64,000 nt of DNA, from assembly GCF_018861025.1 (NCBI RefSeq), contig NZ_JAHKQH010000009.1, positions 62,001 through 126,000 on the forward strand. Reading direction: 5' to 3'. This DNA comes from Psychrosphaera sp. B3R10 (GTDB taxonomy: Bacteria > Pseudomonadota > Gammaproteobacteria > Enterobacterales > Alteromonadaceae). This document shows, piece after piece, positions 51,621 through 62,272 of the stretch. The notes beneath the pieces were generated by a model, which made no database searches, was not told where the DNA came from, and saw only the letters and a program-made list of their open reading frames with translations. Position numbers and translations under genes: made by a program. The stretch's first letter is position 1, and each line of letters starts with the position of its first letter.

Positions 51621-53228
51621 TTAAATTTGTGGGCCCGCTGCCACTAACGCTTTGCCTTCGTCATTATCAGTAAACTGAACAAAGTTTTTCACAAACTTAG
51701 CGGCTAAGTCATCTGCCTTAACTTGCCATTCATCCGCTTTTGGATATGTATCTCGCGGATCCAAAATACCAGAGTTCACGCCAGGTAATTCAGTAGGAAC
51801 TTCTAAGTTAAAGATAGGTACAAATTTAGTTGGAGCAGCTTCAATTGACCCATCTAAAATTGAATCGATAATCGCACGTGTATCTTTAATCGAAATACGT
51901 TTACCTGAACCATTCCATCCAGTATTGACCAAGTAAGCTTCAGCACCCGCGGCATTCATACGCTCAACCAAAACCTCAGCATACTGAGTAGGGTGTAAGG
52001 TCAAAAACGCTTTACCAAAACATGATGAGAAGGTTGGAACAGGTTCCGTGATACCACGTTCAGTACCAGCTAACTTAGCAGTAAATCCAGAAAGGAAATG
52101 ATACTTCGTTTGTTCTTTAGTTAACTTAGAAACCGGAGGCAATACACCAAAGGCATCCGCCGTTAAAAAGATAACTTTTTGCGCATGACCAGCTTTAGAA
52201 ACCGGCTTAACGATATTTTCGATATGGTATATAGGGTACGAAACTCGAGTATTTTGAGTTACAGAGCCATCAGAAAAATCAATTTTACCATTATCATCTA
52301 CTGTGACATTTTCAAGTAACGCATCACGGCAAATTGCATTATAAATATCGGGTTCGCTTTCTTTATCTAAGTCGATAGTTTTGGCATAACAACCACCTTC
52401 AAAGTTAAAGACACCGTCTTCATCCCAACCGTGTTCGTCATCACCAATGAGTTGGCGTTTAGGATCGGTTGATAAGGTTGTTTTACCCGTACCAGATAGT
52501 CCGAAGAAAATAGCAACATCGCCTTCTTCCCCAACGTTAGCAGAACAGTGCATTGAAGCCATACCTTTTAGCGGTAAATAGTAGTTCATCATTGCGAACA
52601 ACCCTTTCTTCATTTCACCGCCGTACCAAGTACCGCCAATTATTTGCATTTTTTCTGAAAGGTTGAATACCGTAAAGACTTCAGAATTTAATCCGTGTTT
52701 TTGCCAATCTGCATTGCCTGTTTTAGAACCGTTCATTACAACAAAATCCGGCTCGCCGAAATTTTCGAGTTCTTCGTCAGTTGGGCGAATAAACATGTTT
52801 TTAACAAAGTGAGCTTGCCAAGCAACTTCCACTATAAAACGTACTTTAAGTCGTACTTTTTCATTTGCACCACAAAAAGTATCAACAACATACAGTCGGT
52901 TACCAGATAGCTGATCTGTGACACATTTTTTTAAGTCTTGCCAAACGTCATTTGAAATAGGCTTATTATCGTTTGGAGCAGACTTAGAGTTCCACCATAC
53001 TGTGTCGCGAGTGACATCATCTTCGACGATATATTTATCTTTTGGCGAACGACCTGTAAATACACCCGTACTTACATTAACGGCACCTAATTCGGTAACC
53101 ACGCCTTTCTCAAATCCTTCTAGCTCAGGGTTTGTTTCATCTGCGAATAATCTATCGTAAGAAGGATTATGGATAACTTCTGAAACGTTTGTTATGCCGT
53201 ACTGCGATAAGTCGATATTTATAGCCAT
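51621..53228 (-). CDS. pckA: Phosphoenolpyruvate carboxykinase (ATP)
   Basis: Converts oxaloacetate and ATP to phosphoenolpyruvate, CO2 and ADP, the first committed step of gluconeogenesis; cytoplasmic, 535 residues. [12 protein letters not shown] (oxaloacetate arginine), [14 protein letters not shown] (metal and substrate lysine), the P-loop [11 protein letters not shown], the kinase-2 motif LIGDDEHGW and RVSYPIYHI are all intact. AGGTGA lies 6 bases before the ATG at 53228; the upstream GTG at 53237 overlaps that site and is rejected. Gene order pckA-envZ-ompR then greB-tex is as in E. coli. Its 5' region carries competing inverted repeats. Confidence 0.97.
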   Translation of the reverse strand: MAINIDLSQYGITNVSEVIHNPSYDRLFADETNPELEGFEKGVVTELGAVNVSTGVFTGRSPKDKYIVEDDVTRDTVWWNSKSAPNDNKPISNDVWQDLKKCVTDQLSGNRLYVVDTFCGANEKVRLKVRFIVEVAWQAHFVKNMFIRPTDEELENFGEPDFVVMNGSKTGNADWQKHGLNSEVFTVFNLSEKMQIIGGTWYGGEMKKGLFAMMNYYLPLKGMASMHCSANVGEEGDVAIFFGLSGTGKTTLSTDPKRQLIGDDEHGWDEDGVFNFEGGCYAKTIDLDKESEPDIYNAICRDALLENVTVDDNGKIDFSDGSVTQNTRVSYPIYHIENIVKPVSKAGHAQKVIFLTADAFGVLPPVSKLTKEQTKYHFLSGFTAKLAGTERGITEPVPTFSSCFGKAFLTLHPTQYAEVLVERMNAAGAEAYLVNTGWNGSGKRISIKDTRAIIDSILDGSIEAAPTKFVPIFNLEVPTELPGVNSGILDPRDTYPKADEWQVKADDLAAKFVKNFVQFTDNDEGKALVAAGPQI

Positions 53229-53416
53229 TATATTCACCTGAACACTTTAGATTTAACAATTTGGTTTTTAACTCGCATTCTCACGTTTCGAGTTGTTGCG
53301 AAAAAATACATTGCCCAAAAGTACGCTTCGTTTACTCCAGTTTCGTAATCAACCTGGAAAGCTGCGCTTAAAAACTTACGTGTTTTTATTGAACGAAAAC
53401 AAGTCTATCGTAATTC

Positions 53417-53463
53417 CTGAAAGTTTTGTAGCCCATACTGAAAGTTTTCTTTAGAACTTTCAG
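53417..53463 (-). promoter_or_regulatory. Three-copy CTGAAAGTT element upstream of pckA with alternative hairpins
   Basis: CTGAAAGTT occurs at 53417-53425 and 53438-53446 on the plus strand and inverted at 53455-53463. On the pckA strand one 5' arm (53463-53455) can pair with either of two downstream AACTTTCAG arms, forming a 10-bp or 9-bp stem, but not both. If transcribed this is a switch-like leader. If upstream of the start site the copies could be operators, loosely like the Cra site (CTGAA..TTCAG), and pckA is a known Cra target in enterics. Confidence 0.5.
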
Positions 53464-53565
53464 TTTTGTTTGGGTAATTATGAGGCATAAGCGGAAAACG
53501 CATCAGAGCGGTTATTTTAAAAAATAGAACAGAGATTTATTTGTATATATTTCATATAGATAAAC

Positions 53566-53595
53566 AAAAACCGGAGCATGGGAGCTCCGGTTTTT
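53566..53595 (-). terminator. Intrinsic terminator of ompR-envZ
   Basis: AAAAACCGGAGC (53566-53577), loop ATGGGA, GCTCCGGTTTTT (53584-53595): a perfect 12-bp stem with A and T tracts, 52 bases after the envZ stop. Confidence 0.92.
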
Positions 53596-53647
53596 ATATT
53601 GTGACTGGATATTTATTCACCGACAAAAAAATGAATATAATATCGAA

Positions 53648-54949
53648 TTAGGTTCGTATTGGCAGAGAAACTGTCGCGGCCAACCCAGGATTTACATTAT
53701 GTAGCTTAACCTTTCCATCATGCATATCGACAATTTTTTTGATAATAGCCAACCCTAATCCACTGCCTTCGCCACCTCGAGCTAGGTCGCCTTGAGTAAA
53801 TGGTTCGAACAAACGCTCTAGATCATTTTCATCTATACCAGGGCCTGTATCGCTTACTCGAAAATGCACTTTACGATTTTGTTGGTCGTAATGACTGCAA
53901 ATAGTTATGTCACCCTCGGAGTATCGGATGGCGTTTTCAATCAAATTTGCAATTACCCTTTTTAAGGCAATCGGTCGTACTTTCACTTGTGGTAATTCAG
54001 GGTCAAATACAAGATTAAAGTTACGACCTCTATTATTATTTTCAGAATCGGCCACATCTTGTAGTAACTGGTTTATATCTACCGCTTCTAATTCTTCCAA
54101 TTTGTGATGTCGGATAAATTCCATGAACTGATCAATAATCGCATTCATATCTTCGATGTCATTGACGATCCCGTCTTTTAAAAATTCATCCGTGCCGCTC
54201 ATCATTTCAGTCGCTAATCGAATACGGGTTAGCGGCGTTCTTAAATCATGTGATACACCGGCCATCAGTAAGTTACGGTCTTTCTCCAGTTGTTGGATAC
54301 CCGCCGACATTTGATTAAACGCCTGAGTTACCGCAATAATTTCTTCTGAACCGCGCTCACGTAGGGTTTCTGGAAACTCTCCTTTCCCCACTTCGATTGC
54401 CGCATTTTGCAGTGCTTTTAACGGCCGATTAAGCTGCCTCGCAAAGACCCAACCACCAGCCACACTCAACACACCTATTGCCACTAAATAGATAACCAAA
54501 GGTGAAAAACTCTTTTGTTGAAAACCATCAAGCGGAATTTTAACCCAGTAGTTTGGCGCTTGAGGTGGTTTTACCCAAAAGAAACTCAGTTCGCCGTGAG
54601 ATATACGTACTTCCGCTTCACCACCCAATTTCTTAGACATCTGTTCCGAAAAATAAGGGTAATGTGCCGCTTCATCTAATCCATTCCAACGTGCATCTTC
54701 CTCCTTCATGACCTGAATTTTGGTCGCCTGGATAAAGTCTTTAGACAGCTGAGTTGGCACACGATAGCCATTTTCTTCGCCTAAAAATAACACTTTCACC
54801 TGACTCGCCATCAGATTATTGATCTGTTGGTAAGCCGGTTCGAACAAATAAAATACAACGCTAAGATAGGAAACAATTTGATTGATCAACAACAGCGAAC
54901 CAATTAAAAATACTGTTTGCCCAAACGCACTACGTGGTAACACCTTCAT
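53648..54949 (-). CDS. envZ: Osmosensor histidine kinase EnvZ
   Basis: 433 residues. Inner-membrane sensor with two helices (about 14-34 and 155-175), a periplasmic domain between them, HAMP (about 175-230) and kinase core. The phospho-accepting His lies in [15 protein letters not shown] box [11 protein letters not shown]1 DTGPGID and G2 [10 protein letters not shown] are intact. Phosphorylates OmpR. AGGTG lies 5 bases before the ATG at 54949; the GTG at 54955 is rejected. Follows ompR by 33 bases. Confidence 0.95.
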   Translation of the reverse strand: MKVLPRSAFGQTVFLIGSLLLINQIVSYLSVVFYLFEPAYQQINNLMASQVKVLFLGEENGYRVPTQLSKDFIQATKIQVMKEEDARWNGLDEAAHYPYFSEQMSKKLGGEAEVRISHGELSFFWVKPPQAPNYWVKIPLDGFQQKSFSPLVIYLVAIGVLSVAGGWVFARQLNRPLKALQNAAIEVGKGEFPETLRERGSEEIIAVTQAFNQMSAGIQQLEKDRNLLMAGVSHDLRTPLTRIRLATEMMSGTDEFLKDGIVNDIEDMNAIIDQFMEFIRHHKLEELEAVDINQLLQDVADSENNNRGRNFNLVFDPELPQVKVRPIALKRVIANLIENAIRYSEGDITICSHYDQQNRKVHFRVSDTGPGIDENDLERLFEPFTQGDLARGGEGSGLGLAIIKKIVDMHDGKVKLHNVNPGLAATVSLPIRT

Positions 54950-54982
54950 ATGCACACCTAAAGAACAACGTTAATAAAACAA

Positions 54983-55702
54983 TTAACCTTTACCATCTGG
55001 GATAAATACATAACCAATTCCCCAGACCGTTTGTATATAACGCGGTTTAGTGTGATCTTCTTCAATCATTTTACGTAATCGACTCACCTGCACGTCGATA
55101 CTTCGCTCAAGTGCAGAATAATCTCTGCCACGTGCCATGTTCATCAGCTTGTCCCGTGACAATGGCTCTCTTGCGTGGCTAATTAAAGCTTTTAAAACAG
55201 CAAACTCGCCACTCGTTAACGGCATTACTTCATCACCGTGATGCATTTCACGGGTCGCTAAGTTTAATTTAAAATCACCAAATTCAACTTCTTCCTCCTC
55301 AAGCGTTGGTGCGCCCGGTAGCTCTTTTGTTTTACGACGCAAAATTGCTTTAATACGGGCCAATAGCTCTCGGGGATTAAACGGTTTGGGTAAGTAGTCG
55401 TCAGCGCCTAATTCAAGACCGATTATTCTGTCTACTTCATCACCTTTAGCCGTTAGCATAACAATTGGAATTTCGTTGCCTATTTGACGCAATCGGCGAC
55501 AGATAGACAAACCATCTTCACCAGGTAACATTAAATCGAGTACCAACAGGTGAAAGTTTTCGCGTTCGAGTAATCGGTCCATTTGATCCGAGTTACCTGC
55601 ACTGCGAACGATATAACCCTGTTCCGTCAAATAACGCTCTAACAAACTGCGTAAACGCATGTCGTCATCTACAACCAAAATTTTCGTGGTTTCTTGTTCC
55701 AT
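54983..55702 (-). CDS. ompR: Response regulator OmpR
   Basis: 239 residues. The receiver has the acidic pocket VVDDD, the phosphorylation site Asp56 in LVLDLMLPGEDG and Lys in YLPKPFNPRELLARI. The C-terminal winged helix has LTSGEFAVLKAL, SRDKLMNMARGRDYSALERSIDVQVSRLRKMIE and the YIQTVWGIGYVF wing. Controls porins and other envelope genes. Divergent from greB. A small inverted repeat lies in its leader. Confidence 0.96.
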   Translation of the reverse strand: MEQETTKILVVDDDMRLRSLLERYLTEQGYIVRSAGNSDQMDRLLERENFHLLVLDLMLPGEDGLSICRRLRQIGNEIPIVMLTAKGDEVDRIIGLELGADDYLPKPFNPRELLARIKAILRRKTKELPGAPTLEEEEVEFGDFKLNLATREMHHGDEVMPLTSGEFAVLKALISHAREPLSRDKLMNMARGRDYSALERSIDVQVSRLRKMIEEDHTKPRYIQTVWGIGYVFIPDGKG

Positions 55703-56137
55703 TTTTAGGTTCCAAATTTGCCTGTCTGTTTACACTCAATTGTTGAGTGTGTTGATCTTTGGTGTCAATTTTCAATTTAGCCCATAGGGTAAATTGGCTA
55801 AACGGCCAGTTGAAAGTACATGGGGTTCGGCTAATGTTTACAACAAAGATCAAAACACTATAAAGAATATAAGGCATTTTTTAGGTGGAAGACAGTAAAG
55901 GGATGTTACAAAGTTTGTCTTCGTAAATTTTCCAAGTGATTCGGTCACTTTTTGAATCACCCCAAGCATTCAAACCACACGACCATTTAGTTTCGCATTG
56001 CTAAATTATATCAACCTGAAAATTGGTGCGCCCCGCGCAGCGCAATATATTTGCTTAAAAAGAGGGATCACCATTGATTTCTTTTTGCAGTCACGACATA
56101 TTGTGCAGCCAAACATTAAACGAACTTATGCGAGCAA
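55703..56137. other. 435-base divergent region between ompR and greB
   Basis: Contains the 55732-55750 inverted repeat near ompR. The rest holds no recognised gene, RNA or operator. It must carry the promoters of both operons. Confidence 0.45.
55732..55750. promoter_or_regulatory. 8-bp inverted repeat in the ompR 5' region
   Basis: ACACTCAA (55732-55739) and TTGAGTGT (55743-55750), spaced by three bases, 30 bases before the ompR ATG. It could be a leader hairpin or an operator; no known motif was matched. Confidence 0.35.
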
Positions 56138-56620
56138 ATGAAGACAAATCTAGTCACCCGTGAAGGTTATTTAAAGCTACAAGCTGAACTTGACCATTTA
56201 TGGCGCACAGAACGACCAGAAGTTACCAGAAAGGTCGCCTGGGCTGCGAGCTTAGGTGACCGCTCCGAGAACGCCGATTATAAAGAAAACAAAAGACTTC
56301 TGAGACAAATCGACCGTCGTATAAGGTATTTGCGCAAATGCCTCGAAGAGCTAAAGGTTATCGATTATTCGCCAGAACAAGAAGGCAAAGCCTTTTTTGG
56401 GGCATTGGTTCAAATCGAAAACGAACAACAAGAAACCCTTACTTTTCGTATTGTCGGCCCCGATGAAATTTACGGTCGAATGGACTACATTTCCATCGAC
56501 TCGCCAATGGCAAAGGCAATCTTAAAATGCGAAGTAGATGATGAGTTTTTTGTGCAAACCCCAAGCGGAAAAAAAACCTGGTTTGTTAACTCTATTAGCT
56601 ACCCCGCAAAACCTAAATAA
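56138..56620 (+). CDS. greB: Transcription elongation factor GreB
   Basis: 160 residues. The N-terminal coiled coil that enters the RNA polymerase secondary channel carries the acidic tip residues in LGDRSENADYKENKRLLRQIDRRIRYLRK, typical of GreB with its basic patch. The C-terminal FKBP-like domain has VGPDEIYGRMDYISIDSPMAKAIL. Stimulates cleavage of backtracked RNA. Followed by tex after about 100 bases as in E. coli (greB-yhgF). Confidence 0.95.
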   Translation: MKTNLVTREGYLKLQAELDHLWRTERPEVTRKVAWAASLGDRSENADYKENKRLLRQIDRRIRYLRKCLEELKVIDYSPEQEGKAFFGALVQIENEQQETLTFRIVGPDEIYGRMDYISIDSPMAKAILKCEVDDEFFVQTPSGKKTWFVNSISYPAKPK

Positions 56621-56719
56621 ATGCTTTTCGCACTAAATTTTTAGTTACCGTTTAAAAAGAGCAAATGAACCACCATAAAAGGAGATCATTTTGCTGAATT
56701 CAAACCTTGGAAGTGAACT

Positions 56720-59056
56720 ATGTCAGCCAATCAAATAATTCAAATCATCGCAAGCGAGTTAACTGCGCGCCCTGAGCAAGTTTTAGCGGCAGTTAAACTG
56801 TTAGACGAAGGTTCTACTGTGCCATTTATCGCACGTTACCGTAAAGAAGCCACAGGCGGCTTAGACGATACCCAATTAAGAAACCTAGATACCCGACTTA
56901 GCTATCTGCGAGAACTCGAAGAACGCCGCGCTGTCATTTTAAAGTCGATTACCGAGCAAGATAAATTATCACCGGAGTTGGAAAAAGCCTTATTAAGTGC
57001 AGACAACAAGACCCGACTTGAAGATTTATATTTACCCTATAAACCTAAACGCCGTACTAAAGGTGAAATTGCCAAAGAACAAGGTTTAGAACCGCTTGCA
57101 GACAAGCTTTATAACGACCCTTCATTAGACCCAGAAGCAGAAGCGAGTCACTTTATCACTAATGATGTCGCTGATACCAAAGCGGCATTAGATGGTGCTA
57201 AATATATTTTGATGGAACGCTTTGCTGAGAACGCCGATCTGCTGAATAAAATTCGTCGTCACTTAAAACAAAATGCGTATCTAGAAGCTAAAGTCATTGC
57301 CGGTAAAGAAACCGAAGGGGCAAAGTTCAGAGACTATTTTGAACATTCAGAGCTCGCTGTTAAAACGCCATCTCACCGTCTTCTAGCCATGTTACGTGGT
57401 CGCAACGAAGGGGTTTTACAACTTACCTTGAATGCCGATCCTGGCTACGAAACACCGGTAAGAGAATCACAATGCGAAACCATTATTGCGCAGCACTTTG
57501 ACTTAACATTCAATCAAAAAGCCGCCGACAAGTGGCTAAAATCGGTTGTTCAGTGGACGTGGAAAATAAAAATATCCATGTCGATGGAAAACGAACTTTT
57601 AACCGAGCTTAGGGAAAAAGCGGAACACGAAGCTATTCGCGTATTTGCTAAAAACTTACACGACTTATTAATGGCCGCCCCTGCGGGTGCAAAAACCACG
57701 ATTGGCATCGACCCTGGTTTTCGTACCGGCTGTAAAATTGCCGTCATTGATAAAACAGGTAAATTGCTCGACACTGCTACGATTTACCCACATGAACCAC
57801 AAAACCATTGGGAAAAGTCAAAGCGGACCATTGAACATTTAGCCCGTACTCACAAAGCTGAACTAATTGCCGTCGGCAACGGTACAGCATCTCGTGAAAC
57901 GGACAAGCTAGCCGCCGATGTAATTACTGCGGCACCTGAACTTAAACTGACTAAAATTATGGTCAGTGAAGCTGGCGCGTCAGTTTATTCAGCCAGTGAA
58001 TTTGCAGCAAATGAGTTTCCAGACTTAGACGTTTCTATTCGTGGTGCAGTTTCTATTGCTCGCAGACTACAAGACCCGCTAGCGGAGTTAGTGAAAATAG
58101 ATCCTAAATCAATTGGTGTTGGCCAATATCAACACGACGTAAGTCAAAGTGCCTTATCTAAAAGCCTAGATACTGTTGTTGAAGACTGTGTAAATGCCGT
58201 TGGTGTTGATTTAAATACGGCGTCAATCCCACTGTTGACTAAAGTTTCTGGCCTGAACAAAACCCTCGCGTCAAACATTGTTAAATTACGAGATCAAATA
58301 GGTGGCTTTAAAAACCGTACAGAACTTAAGAAAGTAGAACGTTTAGGACCAAAAGCGTTTGAACAATGCGCTGGTTTTTTAAAAATTGCTAACGGCACAA
58401 ATCCGCTAGATGCGTCATCGGTTCACCCTGAAGCTTACCCGGTGGTCACACGGATCATCGATCAAAATAGCAAAGCGGTAAATGATGTTTTAAACAACGC
58501 AGAGTTTTTAAAACGCCTTGAGCCTAAACAATACATTGATGAAAATTTTGGTTTACCGACCGTTGAAGACATCATAAAAGAGCTAGAAAAACCAGGCCGT
58601 GATCCCCGTCCTGAGTTTAAAACGGCAACATTTAAAGAGGGTGTAGAGTCATTAAATGACCTAAAACCGAATATGACCCTTGAGGGCGTGGTGACTAACG
58701 TCACAAACTTTGGTGCATTTGTTGACATAGGTGTGCATCAAGACGGATTAGTTCATATTTCGTCATTGACTGACAAATTTGTTGCTGACCCTTCCGAAGT
58801 CGTGAAAGCGGGTGACATAGTAAAAGTTAAAGTCATGGAAGTTGACGTTCAGCGAAAACGCATTAGTTTATCAATGCGGCTCGATGAACAAGCTAGCGCA
58901 AAACCGTCACAAGTTAAAAACAATGCGCCGAGTCGAGCGCCGAACAAAAAAGACAATCAACGACCACAGAAGTCTTCTGGTGGTGGCAATAAAAATGCAG
59001 GCAACGCTGCGATGGGCAATGCATTTGCCGATGCCTTTGCCAAATTGAAAAAATAG
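56720..59056 (+). CDS. tex: Tex (YhgF) RNA-binding transcription accessory protein
   Basis: 778 residues, cytoplasmic. Helical N-terminal Tex domain ([36 protein letters not shown]), YqgF/RNase H-like domain (about 325-450; [20 protein letters not shown]), helix-hairpin-helix ([40 protein letters not shown]) and S1 domain (about 650-720; [28 protein letters not shown]). The basic, Asn-rich tail (about 725-778) is low complexity. Order and length match the family. Conserved synteny with greB. Confidence 0.95.
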   Translation: MSANQIIQIIASELTARPEQVLAAVKLLDEGSTVPFIARYRKEATGGLDDTQLRNLDTRLSYLRELEERRAVILKSITEQDKLSPELEKALLSADNKTRLEDLYLPYKPKRRTKGEIAKEQGLEPLADKLYNDPSLDPEAEASHFITNDVADTKAALDGAKYILMERFAENADLLNKIRRHLKQNAYLEAKVIAGKETEGAKFRDYFEHSELAVKTPSHRLLAMLRGRNEGVLQLTLNADPGYETPVRESQCETIIAQHFDLTFNQKAADKWLKSVVQWTWKIKISMSMENELLTELREKAEHEAIRVFAKNLHDLLMAAPAGAKTTIGIDPGFRTGCKIAVIDKTGKLLDTATIYPHEPQNHWEKSKRTIEHLARTHKAELIAVGNGTASRETDKLAADVITAAPELKLTKIMVSEAGASVYSASEFAANEFPDLDVSIRGAVSIARRLQDPLAELVKIDPKSIGVGQYQHDVSQSALSKSLDTVVEDCVNAVGVDLNTASIPLLTKVSGLNKTLASNIVKLRDQIGGFKNRTELKKVERLGPKAFEQCAGFLKIANGTNPLDASSVHPEAYPVVTRIIDQNSKAVNDVLNNAEFLKRLEPKQYIDENFGLPTVEDIIKELEKPGRDPRPEFKTATFKEGVESLNDLKPNMTLEGVVTNVTNFGAFVDIGVHQDGLVHISSLTDKFVADPSEVVKAGDIVKVKVMEVDVQRKRISLSMRLDEQASAKPSQVKNNAPSRAPNKKDNQRPQKSSGGGNKNAGNAAMGNAFADAFAKLKK

Positions 59057-59077
59057 CCAGACCTTAATAATAGTCAC

Positions 59078-59106
59078 CTTGTCTCTAACGTTATGTTAGG
59101 GACAAG
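59078..59106 (+). terminator. Hairpin after tex
   Basis: CTTGTCTCTAAC (59078-59089), loop GTTAT, GTTAGGGACAAG (59095-59106): a 12-bp stem with one T-G wobble, 22 bases after the tex stop. No T run directly follows, though TTTTT occurs about 14 bases on. Confidence 0.55.
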
Positions 59107-59114
59107 TGGCTAAC

Positions 59115-59252
59115 TTAATTTTTCAACAAAACACCACCAACTAATGCCCCGAAGTAAAACCCAATTATGACCATCTGTTGGATGCGTTTATAAGCTCCCG
59201 TACGACTAGCTAAACGTTCGTTGCTGACTTTGAAAAGAACGTCATCTCTCAT
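59115..59252 (-). CDS. Possible small single-pass membrane protein
   Basis: A 45-codon frame, MRDDVLFKVSNERLASRTGA then YKRIQQ and a membrane helix MVIIGFYFGALVGGVLLKN. The amphipathic start and clean helix look protein-like, and it fills an otherwise empty 379-base gap (59057-59435) opposite tex. There is no good ribosome-binding site. Unrecognised, and it could be chance. Confidence 0.3.
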   Translation of the reverse strand: MRDDVLFKVSNERLASRTGAYKRIQQMVIIGFYFGALVGGVLLKN

Positions 59253-59435
59253 AATAAAAGGTCTGCAATTAAATCTTCGTTTTCACCACCTTTCACTATC
59301 GCTAAATGAGTTACTCATTGTGCAAAGTGCTACAACGTAATAGAAACCAATCAAACCAGATAATCTTTATAAATAACATGCAATAACAAAAAATTTGCAC
59401 TAATCTAAAAAAAACAATTATTGGAGCAACGCCCT

Positions 59436-60383
59436 ATGTTTTCTATCCCATTTGAATTAGACCGCACAATAGTTATCAATAAGCCCGTTGCGAGCGTATT
59501 TGATGTCCTGGGTGATTTTAATGACTGGGACAAATGGTCGCCGTGGATAATTCAAGAGCCCACATGCCCAATTAAGGTTGAAGGAAACAAAGGGGAATTA
59601 GGTCACAAGCAATCATGGAATGGCGAACGTATTGGCTCTGGAACTATAGAAATTATCAATAAAGAAGCGGATAAGAGTATCGAATTTGATCTGCATTTTA
59701 TTTCACCATGGAAAAGCCATTCTAAAACCCAATTTCAATTTGAAACCATTACTGATGGCGAAGGTAATGACGCGACAAAAGTTACATGGGCCATGCAAGG
59801 TACACTGCCTTTCTTTATGTTTTTTATGAAAAAAATGATGTCGGTTTATGTTGGTGGCGATTATGAACGTGGTCTAAAAATGGCCAAAGAGTTTATTGAA
59901 ACCGGCGTTGTTACATCCAAAGTCGACATCACCGGTGTAGTGCATAAAGATGGTTTTTATTATGCAGGCTGTGCCTGTACATTTGCCGCTAACAAGGTAA
60001 GTGAAGCGGTTGGTCCAGCTTTTGAAAAACTCCATGCTATGGACATACCACAACCCGACTTTGTAGCCACTATCGTCAACGAATTTGATTTAGTCAAAAA
60101 CCAAGGCGATATGATAGCTGCCTTTGGCTATAAACAACGGCCAGACTTTACGCTGCCGCAAGGTATGGTAGAAGGTGAACAACCGCCACATAAAGCCTGT
60201 GAAGTGATCCATACTGGCAGTTATTACCATATTCCAAATGGCTGGGTTACTTTGATCAACTATATGCGGTTCGCTAAGTTAAAAAACAATAAAAAAGCAA
60301 AAGATTACGAAGTTTATTTAAACTCGCCAATCGAAACAGCGCCAAAAGATTTAAAAACAATGATGGTAACGCCAATTAAGTAA
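59436..60383 (+). CDS. SRPBCC-domain protein fused to a GyrI-like effector-binding domain
   Basis: 315 residues, cytoplasmic. The N-terminal START/Bet v1-like fold (about 1-145) has RTIVINKPVASVFDVLGDFNDWDKWSPW. The C-terminal GyrI-like domain (about 160-315) has GFYYAGCACTFAANKVSEAV and PPHKACEVIHTGSYYHIPNGW. Both are hydrophobic-ligand-binding folds, so a small-molecule binding role is likely; no catalytic residues were seen. GGAG lies 9 bases before the ATG at 59436; the TTG at 59421 overlaps that site and is rejected. No operon partners. Confidence 0.82.
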   Translation: MFSIPFELDRTIVINKPVASVFDVLGDFNDWDKWSPWIIQEPTCPIKVEGNKGELGHKQSWNGERIGSGTIEIINKEADKSIEFDLHFISPWKSHSKTQFQFETITDGEGNDATKVTWAMQGTLPFFMFFMKKMMSVYVGGDYERGLKMAKEFIETGVVTSKVDITGVVHKDGFYYAGCACTFAANKVSEAVGPAFEKLHAMDIPQPDFVATIVNEFDLVKNQGDMIAAFGYKQRPDFTLPQGMVEGEQPPHKACEVIHTGSYYHIPNGWVTLINYMRFAKLKNNKKAKDYEVYLNSPIETAPKDLKTMMVTPIK

Positions 60384-60573
60384 AATGGACGCTTTGTTAA
60401 TGATATTTAGTCGGTGATATATAGGATCATTTAAAGACCGACATATGGCAATGTCATTGCTTTTTTTTGTTAAAAACTTTGTTACAGTTTTGTACGTCAA
60501 CCACCAGAGTAATAGAGTAAAGTTGCTATCTTTACTAATAACAATGGCAAGTAGTATTGAATTAGGGAGGAGC

Positions 60574-61317
60574 ATGCTAAAACTTATCTTGATTATATTG
60601 ACCAATACCTTGGTATTTAATGCGTTTGCGTTCGAACACAAAAAACCTTTTGATCTATTTACTTACATAGATAAGCCCCCTTTTATTCTCGATCAAGAAA
60701 AAGAAATTGGTATGAGTTACGACTTAGCTCGTTCACTAGAAGCTTTTGCCCCAACGTATCATTTTCAGGTGGTTTATGTACCTAAAATTAGAGCACTCAA
60801 AATGCTCAACGAAAAAAGCGGTGCTTTGTTGTGGACCAACCCTCTTTGGGTAAACGATCGCAAAAAGTCAAAATATGATTGGATTAGCAATTTAATGCTT
60901 GATAGCGAACTCTACATAACCAATGATAAAGATTTAGTCTACAAAGATATTTCATCGCTCAATGGTAAAGTCATTGTTGGTGTCAGAGGGTATGTTTACG
61001 TAAATTTTGAAGACGGAGCTAGCCAACATAATTTCACTCGGTTTAATGTTAGACATGAATCCTTGGTCGCGGATATGTTATTAAAAAACCGAGCTGATGT
61101 TGGCATCATTGGGTTGCAATCATATTGGTTTATGAAACGAAACAACCCCGATATTTCAAAAAAGACTTATATTTTAAATGGCGACGGTACGCCTTTTTAC
61201 AGAAGCATTCTTACCTCTAAAGCGAGCCCTGAGCTTAACAATATTATGGTCCGTTGGCTAAGGTCTGACCTAGGTAAAAAACAGTGGCAGGCTATTAAAA
61301 ATAAGTGGTTACATTAA
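60574..61317 (+). CDS. Periplasmic solute-binding-like protein (SBP family 3 type)
   Basis: 247 residues. The signal peptide MLKLILIILTNTLVFNAFAF is followed by a two-lobe binding fold: FDLFTYIDKPPFIL, GMSYDLARSLEAFA, VPKIRALKMLNE, LNGKVIVGVRGYVYV, LLKNRADVGIIG and MVRWLRSDLGKKQWQAIKNKW. Such stand-alone proteins are often orphan sensors or lack an ABC transporter, as here. An upstream in-frame start at 60445 would destroy the signal peptide. GGGAGGA directly precedes the ATG at 60574. Confidence 0.8.
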   Translation: MLKLILIILTNTLVFNAFAFEHKKPFDLFTYIDKPPFILDQEKEIGMSYDLARSLEAFAPTYHFQVVYVPKIRALKMLNEKSGALLWTNPLWVNDRKKSKYDWISNLMLDSELYITNDKDLVYKDISSLNGKVIVGVRGYVYVNFEDGASQHNFTRFNVRHESLVADMLLKNRADVGIIGLQSYWFMKRNNPDISKKTYILNGDGTPFYRSILTSKASPELNNIMVRWLRSDLGKKQWQAIKNKWLH

Positions 61318-61499
61318 TTCAAACTAAGTCTGCCAAATCAGTAATAACTGCAAGCATATCTAATAAAATGCAGACAAGTTCATATTTAATTGTCTCGTCG
61401 TTTTAGACATTCCTTAGCTTGTAAAATTAGTTGAACTTAAGCGATATTCAGAGTGTCCTGCCGAGTACGGAGGAATTCCCCTCCACTAACTCCCTTACA

Positions 61500-61901
61500 T
61501 TATCCAGATTTTTTACCTGACCTTGATAGTACCGTGGTGTGACTAGCCCCAGTAAAGGTAACAAACAAATCGGTTACATAGACATTATTAACATTGCTAC
61601 CATCAATAAAACCACCCGATTTTACTTGCTTCAAAATATGGTGTTTCGCTGTCTCGACGCCATTGAGAGTTAACTCTTTTAACGTCAAATTACTCAAAGC
61701 CATAGCAATTATTTCTCTTGCGGCCAATGTATCTTCCGCCTGTCCAAATGGTGAATCTACGATAAGATGGATTGTCGCAGTAACTTTATGCGAGGAATCA
61801 TTATGTGGGTTTATTTCTATATTATTGAAGCTTTCAATAGAGCTCGCATATGACACGCTAGAAACAAACATTAACACCACTAAAAACACTAAATTTTTCA
61901 T
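61500..61901 (-). CDS. Unknown secreted protein
   Basis: 133 residues with a signal peptide (MKNLVFLVVLMFVSSVSYA). The mature part is beta-rich with a mid-region helix (LAAREIIAMALSNLTLKEL) and ends in a basic tail (SRSGKKSG). Not recognised. A GGAGG/CCTCC hairpin lies about 16 bases after its stop (near 61469-61484), perhaps a weak terminator. Confidence 0.55.
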   Translation of the reverse strand: MKNLVFLVVLMFVSSVSYASSIESFNNIEINPHNDSSHKVTATIHLIVDSPFGQAEDTLAAREIIAMALSNLTLKELTLNGVETAKHHILKQVKSGGFIDGSNVNNVYVTDLFVTFTGASHTTVLSRSGKKSG

Positions 61902-62272
61902 ACAAACCCTTGTAAATTAACACCCTATTTAAGTTAAACAAAACGCTGAACTAGTAGAAAAACTCTGTTGGCTAAGGAGTACAAATCGAGGAATGCTGAT
62001 ATTGGCGTATTAAGTTACCTTAAAAACATTCCTTGTTTGAACTCGCTACAACTGATATTCCCTATCGACAGTCACACCTCAATCAGAGGCACACATCTTG
62101 TTGTGTGATACTTTAGCGAGTTTGTCGCTATAGTCCAACGGTTTTTTGCTAACAAGTTTTGCAAAGTCACGATTTTTAAAACATGGCTGCGCGGAATACC
62201 TGATTAAGGATAAAAATCAGCAAAAAAAAGGTTTTCCAATTTGGAAAACCTTTGATTATCAAAACGAACGTT
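61902..62272. other. 371-base intergenic region
   Basis: Lies between the end of the GlyGly-CTERM gene and the start of the secreted hypothetical. Apart from the terminator at 62222-62253 nothing was recognised. Confidence 0.45.
62222..62253 (-). terminator. Intrinsic terminator of the GlyGly-CTERM protein gene
   Basis: AAAGGTTTTCCA and TGGAAAACCTTT form a 12-bp stem with a three-base loop (about 62227-62253). The A run at 62222-62229 gives eight U residues on the minus strand, 20 bases after the stop codon. Confidence 0.92.

Larger units (their letters stand above)
53229..53647. other. 419-base region between envZ and pckA
   Basis: Holds the envZ terminator, the CTGAAAGTT repeat cluster and presumably the pckA promoter. 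No gene was recognised. Confidence 0.6.

Noticed and set aside
55665-55877. 70-codon open frame crossing the ompR start
   Set aside because: It overlaps the ompR start in another frame and has no conserved features.
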